This document shows positions 18,025 through 29,135 of a DNA stretch of 64,000 nt, in pieces. The DNA is from Enterobacter sp. JBIWA008 (GTDB taxonomy: Bacteria > Pseudomonadota > Gammaproteobacteria > Enterobacterales > Enterobacteriaceae). The DNA lies in assembly GCF_019968765.1 (NCBI RefSeq), contig NZ_CP074149.1:1550001-1614000 (forward strand), written 5' to 3'. The notes under the pieces were generated by a model that searched no databases, was not told the origin of the DNA, and saw nothing but the letters and a program-made list of their open reading frames with translations. The position numbers and the translations under genes are program-made. Positions within the stretch are counted from its first letter, which is position 1, and the number at the start of each line of letters is the position of its first letter.

Positions 18025-18756
18025 TTACTGCGGGAACCACTGCTCGCTGATTTTCTGATACGTACCATCAGCTTTAATCGCTTTCAGCGCGCCGTTCAGT
18101 TTTTCCAGCAGGGCTTTGTTATCCGGACGTACCGCGATGCCAAGGCCTGTACCAAAGTACTGTGGATCGGTCACTTTTTCCGTTGCGGTGCCCAGCTGCG
18201 GGTTGGTTTTCAGCCACTCGTTCACCACGGCGGTATCGCCGAATACGCCATCGATACGGCCATTTTTCAGGTCGATAATCGCATTCTGGTAGCTGTCATA
18301 GGCCACGGTTTTCACTTCAGGATGTTTGTCCTGGAGATATTTCTGGTGCGTGGTGCCGTTTTCCATTCCGATACGTTTGCCTTTCAGCTGATCGAAGGAG
18401 GTATAAGCGCCTTTCTTCGCAATCACCACCGCCGAGTTGGCGTAGTACGGGTCGGTAAACGCGACCTGCTTGCTGCGCTCCGGCGTGATGTCCATCCCGG
18501 AGATCACCGCGTCGTATTTTTTGAACTTCAGCGATGGGATCAGGCTGTCAAAAGCATGGTTAGTAAAGGTGCAGTCGGCCTGCATTTGTTTGCACAGCGC
18601 TTTTGCCAGATCGATATCGAAACCGACGATCTGGTTGCTGGCATCCAGTGATTCAAACGGCGGATAGGTGGCGGATACGCCAAAATTGATTTTATCAGCT
18701 GCGGATGCGCCAGCGGCGAAGGTGGCGAGTAATGCGGCCAGAACTAACTTTTTCAT
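18025..18756 (-). CDS. artJ: ArtJ, periplasmic arginine-binding protein
   Basis: 243 residues from the ATG at 18756 (MKKLVLAALLATFAAGASAA, signal peptide cleaved after ASA-A). Mature protein has the family-3 solute-binding signature GFDIDLAKALCKQM and the ligand region SGMDITPERSKQVAFTDPYY. High-affinity arginine receptor for the ArtQMP importer. It has its own promoter with a perfect ArgR operator about 64 bases upstream, so it is likely repressed by arginine, as in E. coli. It lies downstream of artM and is closely related to ArtI. Confidence 0.96.
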   Translation of the reverse strand: MKKLVLAALLATFAAGASAADKINFGVSATYPPFESLDASNQIVGFDIDLAKALCKQMQADCTFTNHAFDSLIPSLKFKKYDAVISGMDITPERSKQVAFTDPYYANSAVVIAKKGAYTSFDQLKGKRIGMENGTTHQKYLQDKHPEVKTVAYDSYQNAIIDLKNGRIDGVFGDTAVVNEWLKTNPQLGTATEKVTDPQYFGTGLGIAVRPDNKALLEKLNGALKAIKADGTYQKISEQWFPQ

Positions 18757-18819
18757 TGTAATGCTCCCGTCTGTCTTATTTATGCGCCGTGTCTGCGGCA
18801 TGGATGTACAATGCCAGTT

Positions 18820-18858
18820 AATGAATTTATATTCAATAAAAATGATTAAATATTATTT
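18820..18858 (-). promoter_or_regulatory. Tandem ARG boxes (ArgR operator) of artJ
   Basis: Box 1 (18820-18837) AATGAATTTATATTCAAT is a perfect match to the E. coli ARG-box core TGAAT-N4-ATTCA. Box 2 (18841-18858) AATGATTAAATATTATTT is weaker but starts three bases further on, the standard spacing for an ArgR hexamer. Confidence 0.85.
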
Positions 18859-18865
18859 TTGTTGC

Positions 18866-18899
18866 AAAAAAAAGCGGATAACCCATCAGGTTACCCGCT
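18866..18899 (-). terminator. Terminator of artPIQM
   Basis: Minus-strand hairpin AGCGGGTAACC-TGATG-GGTTATCCGCT, with one mismatch, followed by eight T. It lies between artM and the artJ operator. Confidence 0.82.
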
Positions 18900-18929
18900 C
18901 CATTAATAACGTTTTATGCATTTGCGTGA

Positions 18930-19598
18930 TTAATTTCTGCGCTCAAACGCCAGCGCTCTACGCTCGATCAGGCGCATCATCAGCGTTAGCAGGCCGTTAA
19001 CCACCAGGTACACCACGCCCGCCGCGCCGAACACCATCACGTCATAGGTGCGCCCGTACAGCAGCTGTCCGTGACCCATCACCTCCATCAGGGTGATGGT
19101 GTAGGCCAGAGAGGTACTCTTGAACACCAGCACCACTTCGTTGGAGTAAGAGGAGAGCGCGCGCTTAAAGGCGTACGGCAGCAGGATCGCCAGCGTGTCT
19201 TTCTTGCTCATGCCCAGCGCCCCGCAGGACTGCCACTGTCCTTCAGGAATGGCGCGGATCGCCCCGTAGAACAGCTGGGTGGTATAGGCCGCACTGTTGA
19301 GCGAAAGGGCAATCAGGGCACACAGCCACGGTTCAGAGAGCAGATGCCAGATAACCGGATACTCCTGCAGCGACGGGAACTGGCCCGGGCCGTAGTAAAT
19401 CAGGAAGATCTGCACCAGCAGCGGCGTACCGGTAAACAGGGTGATGTAGCCACGCACGATCCACACCAGCACCGGCGTTTTCAGCGTCAGGATGATGGTG
19501 AAGATAAGGGCCAGAATCAGCGCCACGATAATGGACGCCACGGTCAGCGTCAGGCTGGTGTGCAGCCCTTTCATCAACTCGGGGAAATATTCAAGCAT
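18930..19598 (-). CDS. artM: ArtM, arginine ABC transporter permease
   Basis: 222 residues, K-12 length, five or so hydrophobic segments. EAA-type loop at GALGMSKKDTLAILLPYAFKRA. With ArtQ it forms the inner-membrane channel for arginine. Its start shares one base with the artQ stop, so translation is probably coupled. Last gene of artPIQM. Confidence 0.96.
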   Translation of the reverse strand: MLEYFPELMKGLHTSLTLTVASIIVALILALIFTIILTLKTPVLVWIVRGYITLFTGTPLLVQIFLIYYGPGQFPSLQEYPVIWHLLSEPWLCALIALSLNSAAYTTQLFYGAIRAIPEGQWQSCGALGMSKKDTLAILLPYAFKRALSSYSNEVVLVFKSTSLAYTITLMEVMGHGQLLYGRTYDVMVFGAAGVVYLVVNGLLTLMMRLIERRALAFERRN

Positions 19599-20314
19599 CA
19601 GCCTGGTCTCCGTTCAAAGCGCGTCGCACGCAGGTCAATACGCTTGAGGATGTACTGACTGAGCAACGTGATCACCAGGTAGATAGCCGCCGCCACAATG
19701 TACCAGGTAAAGGGCTCCTGGGTACGGGTGGCGATGCTTTTGGTTTGCAGCATCAAATCGTTAACGCTTATCAGGCTCACCAGCGCGGTATCTTTCAGCA
19801 GTACCAGCCACTGGTTGCCGAGGCCCGGCAGGGCATGGCGCCACATCTGCGGCATGACCAGACGGAAGAAGATGGCTGATTTCGACAGGCCTAACGCCTG
19901 ACCTGACTCCCATTGACCCTGCGGCACGGCTTTCAGCGCACCGCGCAGGGTTTGCGACGCGTACGCAGAGTAGAGCAGGGAGAGGGCGATCACGCCGCAC
20001 AGGAACGGGCTGACGTCGAAGTTTTCAATCTGCATCTGCACCGGGATCTGCGCAAAGCCAAGATTGAGGGTGAAGCCGTCAGACAGCGTGAGCAGCAGCT
20101 GCGAAGAGCCGAAATAGATAAACAGGACCACCAGAATTTCCGGTAGCCCACGCAGCACGGTGACCAGCGCGGAGCCTGTCCAGGCGACGGGGAACCATTT
20201 TGCAGATTCCCACACCGCAAAGAACATCGCCAGCACGAGGCCGATAATCAGCGCGCAAACGGCAAGGCCGACGGTCATCCCGGCGGCGCTTGCTAAAGGA
20301 AAAATTTCATTCAT
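19598..20314 (-). CDS. artQ: ArtQ, arginine ABC transporter permease
   Basis: 238 residues, K-12 length. HisMQ-type permease with loop [25 protein letters not shown]. Partner of ArtM; the six bases between artI and artQ show tight operon packing. Inner membrane. Confidence 0.96.
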   Translation of the reverse strand: MNEIFPLASAAGMTVGLAVCALIIGLVLAMFFAVWESAKWFPVAWTGSALVTVLRGLPEILVVLFIYFGSSQLLLTLSDGFTLNLGFAQIPVQMQIENFDVSPFLCGVIALSLLYSAYASQTLRGALKAVPQGQWESGQALGLSKSAIFFRLVMPQMWRHALPGLGNQWLVLLKDTALVSLISVNDLMLQTKSIATRTQEPFTWYIVAAAIYLVITLLSQYILKRIDLRATRFERRPG

Positions 20315-20320
20315 CAGGAA

Positions 20321-21052
20321 TTACTTCTGGAACCATTTTTTGTAGATGGTTTCGTAGGTGCCGTCTTTCTTCACTTTTTCCAGCGCAGCGTTGAATTTCT
20401 GCTGCAGCTCAGTGTTGCCCTGACGAACGGCAATCCCCAGACCGGTACCGAAGTAATCCTTATCGGTCACTTTGTCGCCCACAGGCGCCAGCTTGTCGTT
20501 GGCTTTCAGCCACTCGGTCACCACCGCGGTATCACCAAATACGCCGTCGATACGGCCATTCTGCAGATCCAGCTTCGCGTTCTGGTAGCTGTCATACGGA
20601 ACGGTGGTGATTTCCGGATGTTTATCCATGATGAATTTCTGGTGCGTGGTGCCGTTCTGCACGCCGACTTTTTTGCCTTTCAGCTGATCGACAGAGGTGA
20701 ATTTACCTTTCTGACCAATGAACAGAGCGGAGTTGTCATAGTAAGGCGTAGAGAACAGGACCTGCTTCTCACGCTCCGGGGTGATGTCCATACCGGCCAT
20801 CACGGCGTCGATACGGCGGAACTTCAGGCTTGGGATCAGGCTGTCGAACGCCTGGTTGCTGAAGGTACAGGTCGCGTCGATCTCTTTACACAGGGCGTTT
20901 GCCAGGTCCACGTCGAAGCCAACAATTTTGTTGTTTGCATCAATGGACTCAAACGGAGGGTAAGAGGCTTCCGTGGCGAAACGAATGGTCTGGGCTGCGG
21001 TAGCGGAAAGGGTAACGCCAGCAAGCAGCACGGCAAGTAATACTTTTTTCAT
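20321..21052 (-). CDS. artI: ArtI, periplasmic basic amino acid-binding protein
   Basis: 243 residues from the ATG at 21052 (MKKVLLAVLLAGVTLSATAA, cleavage after ATAA). The frame is open upstream but only as overlap with the artP end. GFDVDLANALCKEI and AGMDITPEREKQVLFSTPYY match ArtJ closely. Second solute receptor of the Art system; its ligand in E. coli is less certain than ArtJ's. Confidence 0.95.
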   Translation of the reverse strand: MKKVLLAVLLAGVTLSATAAQTIRFATEASYPPFESIDANNKIVGFDVDLANALCKEIDATCTFSNQAFDSLIPSLKFRRIDAVMAGMDITPEREKQVLFSTPYYDNSALFIGQKGKFTSVDQLKGKKVGVQNGTTHQKFIMDKHPEITTVPYDSYQNAKLDLQNGRIDGVFGDTAVVTEWLKANDKLAPVGDKVTDKDYFGTGLGIAVRQGNTELQQKFNAALEKVKKDGTYETIYKKWFQK

Positions 21053-21071
21053 TATATTTCCCCTGACACAA

Positions 21072-21800
21072 TCAATGAGATAAATAGTTTTTGAAGGCAT
21101 CGGTTTGCGGGTTCGCGAAGCAGCTCGCATCACCTTGCTCAACGATATACCCGTTTTCCATGTAGACCACACGGCTGGCGGTTTTACGCGCCACTTCCAC
21201 TTCGTGGGTGACGATAACCTGAGTAATATTGGTTTCCGCCAGCTCGCGAATGATGCTGACGATCTGGGCGGTGATTTCCGGATCCAGCGCTGCGGTCGGT
21301 TCATCAAACAGCAGCACCGCAGGCTCCATCATCAGCGCGCGGGCAATGGCCACGCGCTGCTGCTGACCGCCGGAAAGGTGCAGCGGATAGCGGTCGCTGT
21401 AGGGCTTAAGACGCAGACGATCCAGCAGCTTTTCGGCGCGTGCAATAGCCTGATCCTTGCTTAACCCCAGCACGCGGCACGGCGCTTCAATCAGGTTTTG
21501 CAGGACGGTCAGATGCGGCCAGAGATTGTATTGCTGGAAGACCATGCCGACGTTTTGACGCAGTTCGCGAATCGCTTTATCAGACGGCGTTTTCGCGAAA
21601 TCAAAATGGTTACCGGCAATCGCCAGCGTACCTGAGCGGGGCATTTCAAGCAGATTAAGGACACGCAGAAGGGAGCTTTTGCCTGCACCGCTTGGGCCAA
21701 GCAAAACCAGCGTTTCGCCTTCCGGGCAGTTCAGCGTGATGTCAAACAGCGCCTGGTGTGCGCCGTAGAAGCAGTTAATGCCGTTTAGTTTAATACTCAT
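21072..21800 (-). CDS. artP: ArtP, arginine ABC transporter ATPase
   Basis: 242 residues. Walker [11 protein letters not shown]-loop [13 protein letters not shown], signature LSGGQQQR, Walker [15 protein letters not shown]-loop VTHEVEVA. Energises arginine uptake through ArtQM. First gene of artPIQM. A possible single ARG box lies 62 bases upstream but is far weaker than that of artJ. Confidence 0.96.
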   Translation of the reverse strand: MSIKLNGINCFYGAHQALFDITLNCPEGETLVLLGPSGAGKSSLLRVLNLLEMPRSGTLAIAGNHFDFAKTPSDKAIRELRQNVGMVFQQYNLWPHLTVLQNLIEAPCRVLGLSKDQAIARAEKLLDRLRLKPYSDRYPLHLSGGQQQRVAIARALMMEPAVLLFDEPTAALDPEITAQIVSIIRELAETNITQVIVTHEVEVARKTASRVVYMENGYIVEQGDASCFANPQTDAFKNYLSH

Positions 21801-21861
21801 CGGGGCAGTCTTTACTCATCCAGGCAATCTATAGCAATTGAGGCCGCAGATAGTACCGTTG

Positions 21862-21879
21862 ACAGAATAGTTATGCAAT
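21862..21879 (-). promoter_or_regulatory. Possible weak ARG box upstream of artP
   Basis: On the minus strand ATTGCATAACTATTCTGT agrees with the ARG-box consensus at about two thirds of positions. No second box at the standard spacing was seen. Confidence 0.3.
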
Positions 21880-22026
21880 ATTTATGCGTTAAAAGTTAAA
21901 TATAACCCGTGTTTCCTCTTAAACATAGCACAAAATAGCGAACGGTAAGGTCGGCGAGTATAAATGTCGGCATTCCGCATGAAATGCCGCACATTTTACG
22001 GGGGTTACCAGGTTGTATCGACGGGT

Positions 22027-22545
22027 TTAGCGATTCTCAATCGACTGGCGCAGCGTGCCTGCCGGGGCATGAACGCTGCCGCCAACGTAGCGCACGTCGT
22101 CTACCGCCCAGCACTGACCTTCGCGGATCATCAGCACTTCATCCTGCCAGGTTTGGGTTCCCTGCGTCAGCTTCACGCGCAGCGGAATATTGCGGGCATC
22201 GGTATTGGGGATGGTTGACGCGCTGGCTACTTCGGCGCTGTCTGGCAGCGTGGCGCGGCTGGAGAACGGATCGGATTTCAGCAGAGCGTTATGCTGTGGA
22301 TCGCGGGTGGCGTCGTTAAGCAATTTTGCCAGGCCGTCACTCAGATACGGGCGCAGGCCGGTGAGATCGTTGCTGCGGTGCTGAATGCGATAATCATAGA
22401 ACTGCTGCGCCACGGTGTCCGGGCCGCCCTCAATGCAGGGGCCGCTGCGGGTACCGATATCCTTAAAGGCTGGCGTGACCGTGGTGGTACAGGCGCTGAG
22501 CACCAGCGCGCAGGGCACGAAAAGTGTTAAAGCAGAATAGCGCAT
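22027..22545 (-). CDS. ybjP: YbjP, lipoprotein
   Basis: 172 residues. Signal peptide with lipobox LSAC (Cys19 becomes the lipidated N-terminus); the next residue is Thr, so sorting to the outer membrane by Lol is expected. The rest is soluble (DUF3828). LolA, the lipoprotein carrier, is encoded further right. Function unknown; in E. coli the gene is reported as a GcvB/stress-affected lipoprotein. It is divergent from ybjQ. Confidence 0.9.
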   Translation of the reverse strand: MRYSALTLFVPCALVLSACTTTVTPAFKDIGTRSGPCIEGGPDTVAQQFYDYRIQHRSNDLTGLRPYLSDGLAKLLNDATRDPQHNALLKSDPFSSRATLPDSAEVASASTIPNTDARNIPLRVKLTQGTQTWQDEVLMIREGQCWAVDDVRYVGGSVHAPAGTLRQSIENR

Positions 22546-22642
22546 GTTGATTTCCTTATTTATTAACTATCCTTTCAATCATAGCGTAACGAACCGATAA
22601 TGCTGTGCCTAAGGCATTGAACGCTAAAGAAGGAGAGAAACC

Positions 22643-22966
22643 ATGCAGTTTTCAACAACGCCAACCCTGGAAGGGCAGACAATAACCGAGTATTGCGGTG
22701 TGGTTACCGGTGAAGCGATTCTCGGCGCCAATATCTTCCGCGACTTTTTTGCCGGTATCCGCGATATCGTTGGCGGCCGCTCGGGCGCATACGAAAAAGA
22801 GCTGCGTAAAGCGCGCGAAATTGCCTTTAAAGAGCTTGGCGAGCAGGCGGAAGCTCTCGGCGCTGATGCGGTTGTGGGGATTGATATCGACTACGAAACA
22901 GTCGGAAAAGATGCCAGCATGCTGATGGTGAGCGTAAGCGGTACGGCGGTGAAAACGCTGCGATGA
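22643..22966 (+). CDS. ybjQ: YbjQ, small conserved protein (UPF0145/heavy-metal-binding-like)
   Basis: 107 residues, full length, no signal or membrane segment. Conserved pieces are [29 protein letters not shown] and [16 protein letters not shown], diagnostic of the YbjQ family, which forms a pentameric ring in crystal structures. Biochemical role unknown. AAGGAG before the ATG; its last four bases overlap amiD (ATGA), so both are one transcription unit. Confidence 0.93.
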   Translation: MQFSTTPTLEGQTITEYCGVVTGEAILGANIFRDFFAGIRDIVGGRSGAYEKELRKAREIAFKELGEQAEALGADAVVGIDIDYETVGKDASMLMVSVSGTAVKTLR

Positions 22967-23793
22967 CGCGTTCGTTTGCCACGCTCCTGCTGGCGCTGCT
23001 GCTGGCAGGATGCGTCACGGAAAAAGGGATTATCGACAAAGGCGCCTACGAGCTGGATACGCGTCATCAGGCGCAGGCGGCTTACCCGCGCATCAAGGTG
23101 CTGGTGATCCATTACACCGCGGATGACTTTGACAGCTCGCTGGCCACGCTGACGGATAAGAACGTCAGTTCTCACTATTTGATCCCGGCTAAACCCCCTG
23201 CACCAGACGGTAAACCGCGCATCTGGCAGCTGGTGCCCGAGAGCGAACTGGCCTGGCATGCGGGCATCAGCTTCTGGCGCGGCACCAACCGGATTAATGA
23301 TACGTCGGTCGGCATTGAGCTGGAGAACCGTGGCTGGCAAAAAACGTCGGGCGTTAAGCACTTTACGCCGTTTGAGCCTGCGCAAATTGCGGCGCTGGTG
23401 CCGCTCGCCAAAGACATTATTACCCGCTACAACATCAGACCTGAAAATGTGGTAGCCCATTCGGACATCGCTCCGCAGCGCAAAGACGATCCCGGCCCGC
23501 TGTTCCCGTGGCGTGAGCTGGCGCTGCAGGGGATTGGCGCCTGGCCCGATGCCGGGCGCGTTGCGTTCTATATAAACGGGCGACCGCCTTATCAGCCGGT
23601 GGACACCGCAGCGCTGCTGGATTTACTCGCACGTTATGGTTATGAGGTGCCCGACAGCAGCACGCCTGCCCAGCAGAAGCGCATCATCATGGTGTTCCAG
23701 ATGCACTTCAGGCCGCAGCTGTGGAACGGCGTCGCTGATGTGGAAACAATGGCTATTGCTGAAGCACTCTTAGAGAAATACGGGCAGGGGTAA
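22963..23793 (+). CDS. amiD: AmiD, outer-membrane lipoprotein N-acetylmuramoyl-L-alanine amidase
   Basis: 276 residues. Lipobox LAGC (Cys17). Amidase_2 domain: zinc ligands His in VIHYTADD and His in [20 protein letters not shown], with the Asp of RKDDPG as third ligand; catalytic Glu in VGIELEN. C-terminal peptidoglycan-binding-like helical domain ([18 protein letters not shown]). It cleaves the amide bond between MurNAc and L-Ala, including anhydro-muropeptides, from the outer-membrane inner leaflet. It overlaps ybjQ by four bases. Confidence 0.95.
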   Translation: MTRSFATLLLALLLAGCVTEKGIIDKGAYELDTRHQAQAAYPRIKVLVIHYTADDFDSSLATLTDKNVSSHYLIPAKPPAPDGKPRIWQLVPESELAWHAGISFWRGTNRINDTSVGIELENRGWQKTSGVKHFTPFEPAQIAALVPLAKDIITRYNIRPENVVAHSDIAPQRKDDPGPLFPWRELALQGIGAWPDAGRVAFYINGRPPYQPVDTAALLDLLARYGYEVPDSSTPAQQKRIIMVFQMHFRPQLWNGVADVETMAIAEALLEKYGQG

Positions 23794-23824
23794 TTCTTTG
23801 GATATCCCTCCCCGTGAATTAAGG

Positions 23825-24838
23825 CTATCGGTGCAACTTCCCGTGATCCCGCAGCCACGCCGCCGTGCGCGTAATCCCTTCATCCAGCGTCACGATCGGT
23901 TTGTACCCAAGCTCGTTCTCCGCCCGCGAAATATCCAGCGTGAAATCAAAGTTAAGCTTCGATACGCCGTAATGCGTCAGCGCAGGCTCTTTGGCCGATT
24001 TACTGCCAAAACGCTCCATGCTGCGGGCAATCATATCCAGCATTGGGTAAGGGACTGAACGGATGCGGCAGTCGATCTGCAACTCATCAATTAAGCGCTT
24101 CACAATGCTGCGCAGCGTGCAGGGTTCGCCGTTCGTGATGTTGTAGGCGCGACCGGAGATCAGCTTATCGCAGTCCGGCTGGCTTGCCAGCCACATGGCG
24201 TGAACGGCATTTTCGTAATAGGTCATATCCACCAGCGCATCGCCGCCGCGCGGCAGCAGCACGCTGCCGTAGTGGTGCATCATCTGCGCCAGACGCGGAA
24301 TAAACACTTTGTCGTGCGGCCCGAACAGGCTCTGCGGACGCAGCACGGTAAAGCGGGTATGCGGGTTTGACTGCGCCAGCAGGTCAATGACCTCTTCGCT
24401 GGCCGCCTTGCTGCGGGCAAACTCACAGGCAAAGCGGGCAGGGCGGAAATCTTCCTGCACGTCACGATGGTGGTGATAGTCGAAATAGAGCGATGGTGAC
24501 GAGATATGAATAAAGTTACGCACGCCCCAGGCGACGGCCCATTCGCCCAGACGGCGGGTTGCCCGCACGTTGGCGAGATAGAAGGCTTCCTGCGTGCCCC
24601 ACGGGGAGGTGAAACTGGAACAGTGCCACAGCGTGTCGATACCGGCGAGCATCACTTTCGCCTGAGAGGACACCAGCTCCGTCAGGTCAGCATGGACGAA
24701 CTCTGCGCCCATTTTTTGCAGCAGTTTTCCCATCGCTTCGTTGCGACCGGTAGCCCTGACGCTAATGCCCTTGTTGCGCAGAAATTCGACCGCATTTCGG
24801 CCTAAGCCGCTGGTCGCCCCGGTAACCAGTACCTTCAT
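23825..24838 (-). CDS. ybjS: YbjS, NAD(P)-dependent epimerase/dehydratase-like SDR
   Basis: 337 residues from the ATG at 24838. Rossmann motif TGATSGLG at the N-terminus, then [10 protein letters not shown], a Ser in [11 protein letters not shown] and a YxxxK-like region replaced by [14 protein letters not shown], in which Ser/Lys are kept but the catalytic Tyr is not obvious. This extended SDR resembles 3-beta-HSD/NAD-dependent epimerases. Substrate unknown. It is downstream of ybjT on the same strand (91 bases). Confidence 0.9.
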   Translation of the reverse strand: MKVLVTGATSGLGRNAVEFLRNKGISVRATGRNEAMGKLLQKMGAEFVHADLTELVSSQAKVMLAGIDTLWHCSSFTSPWGTQEAFYLANVRATRRLGEWAVAWGVRNFIHISSPSLYFDYHHHRDVQEDFRPARFACEFARSKAASEEVIDLLAQSNPHTRFTVLRPQSLFGPHDKVFIPRLAQMMHHYGSVLLPRGGDALVDMTYYENAVHAMWLASQPDCDKLISGRAYNITNGEPCTLRSIVKRLIDELQIDCRIRSVPYPMLDMIARSMERFGSKSAKEPALTHYGVSKLNFDFTLDISRAENELGYKPIVTLDEGITRTAAWLRDHGKLHR

Positions 24839-24929
24839 ATCAATCCACTGTGTTGAAAAGAATTTCGTGCGCATTCTTTCGTGAATTACGGCGCTATGCA
24901 ATGGGAAAGGTGAAAGAAAGAGTGTTTTA

Positions 24930-26366
24930 TTAACTTATTTTCATCTTTTTTTCTGCCCGTTGCGCAATGCGTTTCGCCATTCCCCGGAAGATAAACAGGT
25001 GGGCGGGGATCATCAACAGCCAGTAGAACAGACCCGGCATTCCGTGCGGATGCCACCAGGCGCGGACGTCCAGCTCACGACGATCGCCTTTGTCTTTGAG
25101 GGTAAAGCAGAGTCGGCCCAGCCCCGGGGCTTTCATACCGAATAGCAGTGCCAGCTGTTTTTCCGGCTCGACGATGATCACCTTCCAGCTGTCTACCGTG
25201 TCGCCCACCTCAAGATACGGGCGTGCCGGGCGGCCTTTCGCCAGCCGGTGGCCCACCAGCAGGTCCATCGCCCCACGCGTTTGCCAGAGGATATTACCGA
25301 AGAAATAACGTTCCTTGCCGCCAATCTGGTTCACTACCTCCCACAGATCTGCAAGGCTGGCAGAAGTCTTCACCGTGCAGCCCGCCTGTTTTGGGTAATA
25401 CCCGTACTCCGGCCGCCAGCGGGCAAACGCCTGGGCGTCGTAGCCCCAGTCGCTGGAGTTCACCAGCTGCTCTTCCTCTTTCAGCGTATTGCGCACGGCA
25501 TCATCAAAGCGGATCAGGTCCTGGGGAATGAGTGCCCGCAGCGCGCGATCGTCCGCCAGTAAATCGTGTTTGAGTCCCTGGATCAGCGCCTTGGCGGTCG
25601 TCGGCGGCACGGAGGTGATCACATTCAAAAACCACACCGAAATCCAGCGGGTCGGGAAGGGGATGGGGATTAGCCAGCGGCGGCGGCCGCTGACGCGCAT
25701 GAAATGTTCGAACTGCTCCTGATAGCTCAGCACTTCAGGGCCAGCCGCCTCCAGCACGCGGTGTTGCTCCGCCGGATGATCCAGCAGGGCCACCAGATAA
25801 TGCAGTAAATTCTCCAGCGCAATCGGCGTGGTGCGCGAACGCACCCAGCGCGGCGGCGTGAGTACCGGCAGGTTGTAGACCATATCGCGCATCACTTCGA
25901 AGGCGGCGGAGCCTGCGCCGACGATGATCCCGGCGCGCAGTTCGGTAACAGGGATAGTGGCGCCGCGCAGGGTTTCAGCCGTCAGCTGGCGGGCACGAAG
26001 ATGATCGGATTGCTCGTGTTCAGGCGCCTGAAGCGAGCTTAAAAAGATCACCTGCTTCACCGGGGTTTGCAGCAGGGCATCGCGGACGTTCATCGCCACC
26101 TGTCGCTCGTGGGCGATAAAATCCCCGCCTTCGCCCATGCTGTGTACCAGGTAGTAAAGGGTGTCGACCCCTTCCAGCAGCGCGGGAAGCTCCTTCGGCC
26201 AGTTGAGGTCAACGTTGTGACAGGTAACCCCGGGCAAACTGAGTTTTTGCAGGCGTTCGGTGTTGCGTGCCGCTGCCAGCACCTGGTGTCCCTGCTGGCT
26301 CAACGCCACGGTGAGATGCTGACCGATGTACCCGCTGGCGCCGAGCACCAGAATTCGTTGCGGCAC
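24930..26366 (-). CDS. ybjT: YbjT, two-domain protein: NAD(P)-binding SDR plus DUF2867
   Basis: 478 residues. N-terminal NmrA/SDR half with [19 protein letters not shown] and a YLVHSMG segment; C-terminal DUF2867 from about 340 ([30 protein letters not shown]), ending in a hydrophobic hairpin [19 protein letters not shown] and a basic tail ([11 protein letters not shown]) that suggests membrane contact. Function unknown. Third gene of poxB-ltaE-ybjT, 10 bases after ltaE. Confidence 0.92.
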   Translation of the reverse strand: MPQRILVLGASGYIGQHLTVALSQQGHQVLAAARNTERLQKLSLPGVTCHNVDLNWPKELPALLEGVDTLYYLVHSMGEGGDFIAHERQVAMNVRDALLQTPVKQVIFLSSLQAPEHEQSDHLRARQLTAETLRGATIPVTELRAGIIVGAGSAAFEVMRDMVYNLPVLTPPRWVRSRTTPIALENLLHYLVALLDHPAEQHRVLEAAGPEVLSYQEQFEHFMRVSGRRRWLIPIPFPTRWISVWFLNVITSVPPTTAKALIQGLKHDLLADDRALRALIPQDLIRFDDAVRNTLKEEEQLVNSSDWGYDAQAFARWRPEYGYYPKQAGCTVKTSASLADLWEVVNQIGGKERYFFGNILWQTRGAMDLLVGHRLAKGRPARPYLEVGDTVDSWKVIIVEPEKQLALLFGMKAPGLGRLCFTLKDKGDRRELDVRAWWHPHGMPGLFYWLLMIPAHLFIFRGMAKRIAQRAEKKMKIS

Positions 26367-26376
26367 GTAATGCTCC

Positions 26377-27378
26377 TTATCGCTGTAAAAACGCCTGCCA
26401 GTGTTTCACCACGTCCACCAGCTGTTCGCGGCTCACGTCAAGATGCATGACCAGGCGCACGACCGGTGAGGCGTTGATCAGCACGCCACGTGATTTCATA
26501 AATTCACCCAGCGCAGCGGCGTGGTTATCGCCCACGCGAACGAACAGCATGTTGGTGTCGTGACGCATCACGTCGGCACCAATCTCGCGCAGCTGCGCCG
26601 CCATCCACGCGGCGTTGTCGTGATCGTCCTTCAGGCGCGCCACGTTGTTTTTCAGGGCATATAGCCCGGCAGCCGCCAGAATACCCGCCTGACGCATGCC
26701 GCCGCCGGTCATTTTGCGCCAGCGGTTGGCGCGCTTGACGTAGTCCGCATTGCCCACCAGCAGGGAACCTACGGGCGTTCCCAGCCCTTTTGAGAGGCAG
26801 ATGGTGAACGAGTCGCAGTATTGCGCAATCTCTTTCAGCTCGCAGCCATACTCCACCACGGCGTTAAAGATACGCGCGCCGTCAACGTGCAGGCCGAGCC
26901 TGCGCTCGCGGGTGAATTCCCACGCTGCTTTCAGGTACTCGCGCGGCAGCACTTTGCCGTTGTGGGTGTTTTCGAGGCTGAGCAGCCTGGTGCGGGCGAA
27001 GTGAATATCGTCGGCTTTGATTTTCGCCGCGACTTTATCGAGCGGCAGGGAGCCGTCCGGCGCGGCGTCAATCGGCTGCGGCTGAATGCTGCCGAGCACG
27101 GCGGCACCGCCTGCTTCGTAGAGGTAGTTATGCGCGCCCTGGCCGACAATGTACTCTTCACCGCGCTCGCAGTGGCTGAGCAGCGCGACCAGGTTGGCCT
27201 GCGTACCGGTTGGCAGGAACAGGGCGGCCTCCTTGCCGCTCAGTTCAGCCGCGTAGCGCTGCAGTTCGTTGACCGTCGGGTCATCGCCGTAGACGTCGTC
27301 CCCGACCGGGGCGGCCATCATCTCTTCGAGCATGGCGCGGCTCGGGCGGGTTACGGTATCACTGCGTAAATCAATCAT
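26377..27378 (-). CDS. ltaE: LtaE, low-specificity L-threonine aldolase
   Basis: 333 residues, K-12 length. PLP enzyme of fold type [21 protein letters not shown] at the start, [10 protein letters not shown] with the PLP-stacking/pyridine-N Asp, and the Schiff-base Lys in [16 protein letters not shown]. Splits L-threonine and L-allo-threonine into glycine and acetaldehyde. It is 38 bases after poxB in an operon; the acetaldehyde/acetate link of the two enzymes is suggestive only. Confidence 0.96.
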   Translation of the reverse strand: MIDLRSDTVTRPSRAMLEEMMAAPVGDDVYGDDPTVNELQRYAAELSGKEAALFLPTGTQANLVALLSHCERGEEYIVGQGAHNYLYEAGGAAVLGSIQPQPIDAAPDGSLPLDKVAAKIKADDIHFARTRLLSLENTHNGKVLPREYLKAAWEFTRERRLGLHVDGARIFNAVVEYGCELKEIAQYCDSFTICLSKGLGTPVGSLLVGNADYVKRANRWRKMTGGGMRQAGILAAAGLYALKNNVARLKDDHDNAAWMAAQLREIGADVMRHDTNMLFVRVGDNHAAALGEFMKSRGVLINASPVVRLVMHLDVSREQLVDVVKHWQAFLQR

Positions 27379-27416
27379 TTCACATCCCTTTAATTTAAGA
27401 GGTCATGCGAAATGTT

Positions 27417-29135
27417 TTACCTGAGCCAGTTGGTTTTTGCCAGTTCGATCACCTCGTCACCGCGACCGCTGATGATGGCGCGCAGCATATAGAGGCTAAA
27501 GCCTTTGGCCTGTTCCAGCTTGATCTGCGGCGGGATCGCCAGCTCTTCTTTGGCGACGACAACATCCACCAGCACCGGGCCGTCGATGGAAAAAGCGCGC
27601 TGCAGGGCTTCATCCACCTCTGAGGCTTTCTCCACGCGAATACCGGTGATGCCGCAGGCCTCGGCGATGCGGGCGAAGTTGGTGTCGTGCAGCTCGGTGC
27701 CGTCCGTCAGGTAGCCTCCGGCCTTCATCTCCATCGCCACGAAGCCCAGCACGCTGTTGTTGAAGACCACGATTTTCAGCGGGAGCTTCATCTGCACCAC
27801 CGACAGGAAGTCCCCCATCAGCATGCTGAACCCGCCATCGCCGCACATCGCCACCACCTGACGCTCCGGCGCCGTCGCTTTTGCGCCCAGTGCCTGCGGC
27901 ATGGCATTGGCCATCGAGCCGTGGTTAAACGAGCCGAGCAGGCGGCGCTTGCCGTTCATTTTCAGATAGCGGGCCGCCCAGACGGTTGGCGTGCCCACGT
28001 CGCAGGTGAAGATGGCATCGTCGTCAGCGAAATGGCTGATCTGCTGCGCCAGATACTGCGGGTGAATGGCTTTGTCGCTCGGTTTGGCGAGGTCGTCCAG
28101 CCCCTTGCGGGCATCGCGATAATCGCTCAACGCCTTATCAAGGAACTTGCGATCGGTTTTCTCTTCCAGCAGCGGCAGCAGGGCGGCAAGGGTGGATTTG
28201 ATGTCGCCCACCAGCGCCATATCGACCTTGCTGTGTGCGCCAATGCTGGCCGGGTTGATATCAATCTGAATGATTTTCGCATCCGTCGGGTAAAACGCGC
28301 GATACGGGAACTGGGTACCCAGCAGGATCAGCGTGTCGGCGTTCATCATGGTGTGGAAGCCGCTAGAGAAACCAATCAGCCCGGTCATCCCCACATCAAA
28401 GGGGTTGTCGTATTCGACGTGTTCTTTGCCGCGCAGGGCGTGGACAATCGGCGCTTTTAGCTTACCCGCGAATTCAAGCAGCTCCTTGTGGGCGCCCGCG
28501 CAGCCGCTGCCGCACATCAGGGCGATATTGCTGGAGTAGCGCAGCAGCTGCGCCAGCTTTTTCAGCTCCTCTTCAGCAGGCGTAACGACGGGCTGCGGGG
28601 CGTGATACCAGTGGGTGCTGGCCCCTTCCGGCGCGGCCTTGAGGGCTACATCGCCCGGGATGACGACCACAGAAACGCCGCGGTTCAGCACGGCCTTGCG
28701 CATGGCGATCGCCAGCACCTGCGGGATCTGCTCCGGGGATGAAACCAGCTCGCAATAGTGGCTGCATTCACGGAACAGCTCCTGCGGATGCGTCTCCTGA
28801 AAATAGCCGCTGCCGATTTCGGAAGAGGGGATATGGGCGGCAATGGCCAGCACCGGCACGTGGTTACGGTGACAGTCGAACAGGCCGTTGATCAGATGCA
28901 GGTTACCCGGCCCGCACGAGCCCGCACAGACGGCCAGCTCCCCCGTGAGCTGTGCTTCAGCGCCTGCGGCGAAGGCGGCAACCTCTTCATGGCGGGTAGG
29001 CATCCATTCGATGGTTTTCATCTTATTGAGGCTGTCGCTAAGTCCGTTCAGGGAATCGCCGGTCACGCCCCAGATACGTTTCACGCCAGCCTGTTCGAGC
29101 GTTTTCGCTATATATGCAGCCACGGTTTGTTTCAT
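27417..29135 (-). CDS. poxB: PoxB, pyruvate dehydrogenase (quinone-dependent pyruvate oxidase)
   Basis: 572 residues from the ATG at 29135 ([20 protein letters not shown]) after GGAGACGG. ThDP-activating Glu in [14 protein letters not shown] middle domain; ThDP-binding motif [20 protein letters not shown]...VFNN. The C-terminal lipid-binding tail (about residues 550-572, [20 protein letters not shown]) is intact, so it should dock on the membrane. Converts pyruvate to acetate and CO2 and passes electrons to ubiquinone, mainly in stationary phase under RpoS (known in E. coli). It is divergent from the DoxX gene. Confidence 0.96.
   Translation of the reverse strand: MKQTVAAYIAKTLEQAGVKRIWGVTGDSLNGLSDSLNKMKTIEWMPTRHEEVAAFAAGAEAQLTGELAVCAGSCGPGNLHLINGLFDCHRNHVPVLAIAAHIPSSEIGSGYFQETHPQELFRECSHYCELVSSPEQIPQVLAIAMRKAVLNRGVSVVVIPGDVALKAAPEGASTHWYHAPQPVVTPAEEELKKLAQLLRYSSNIALMCGSGCAGAHKELLEFAGKLKAPIVHALRGKEHVEYDNPFDVGMTGLIGFSSGFHTMMNADTLILLGTQFPYRAFYPTDAKIIQIDINPASIGAHSKVDMALVGDIKSTLAALLPLLEEKTDRKFLDKALSDYRDARKGLDDLAKPSDKAIHPQYLAQQISHFADDDAIFTCDVGTPTVWAARYLKMNGKRRLLGSFNHGSMANAMPQALGAKATAPERQVVAMCGDGGFSMLMGDFLSVVQMKLPLKIVVFNNSVLGFVAMEMKAGGYLTDGTELHDTNFARIAEACGITGIRVEKASEVDEALQRAFSIDGPVLVDVVVAKEELAIPPQIKLEQAKGFSLYMLRAIISGRGDEVIELAKTNWLR

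Noticed and set aside
21968..21989. CGGCATT/AATGCCG hairpin after ybjP as terminator
   Set aside because: Short stem, 8-base loop and no T run; too weak to list.
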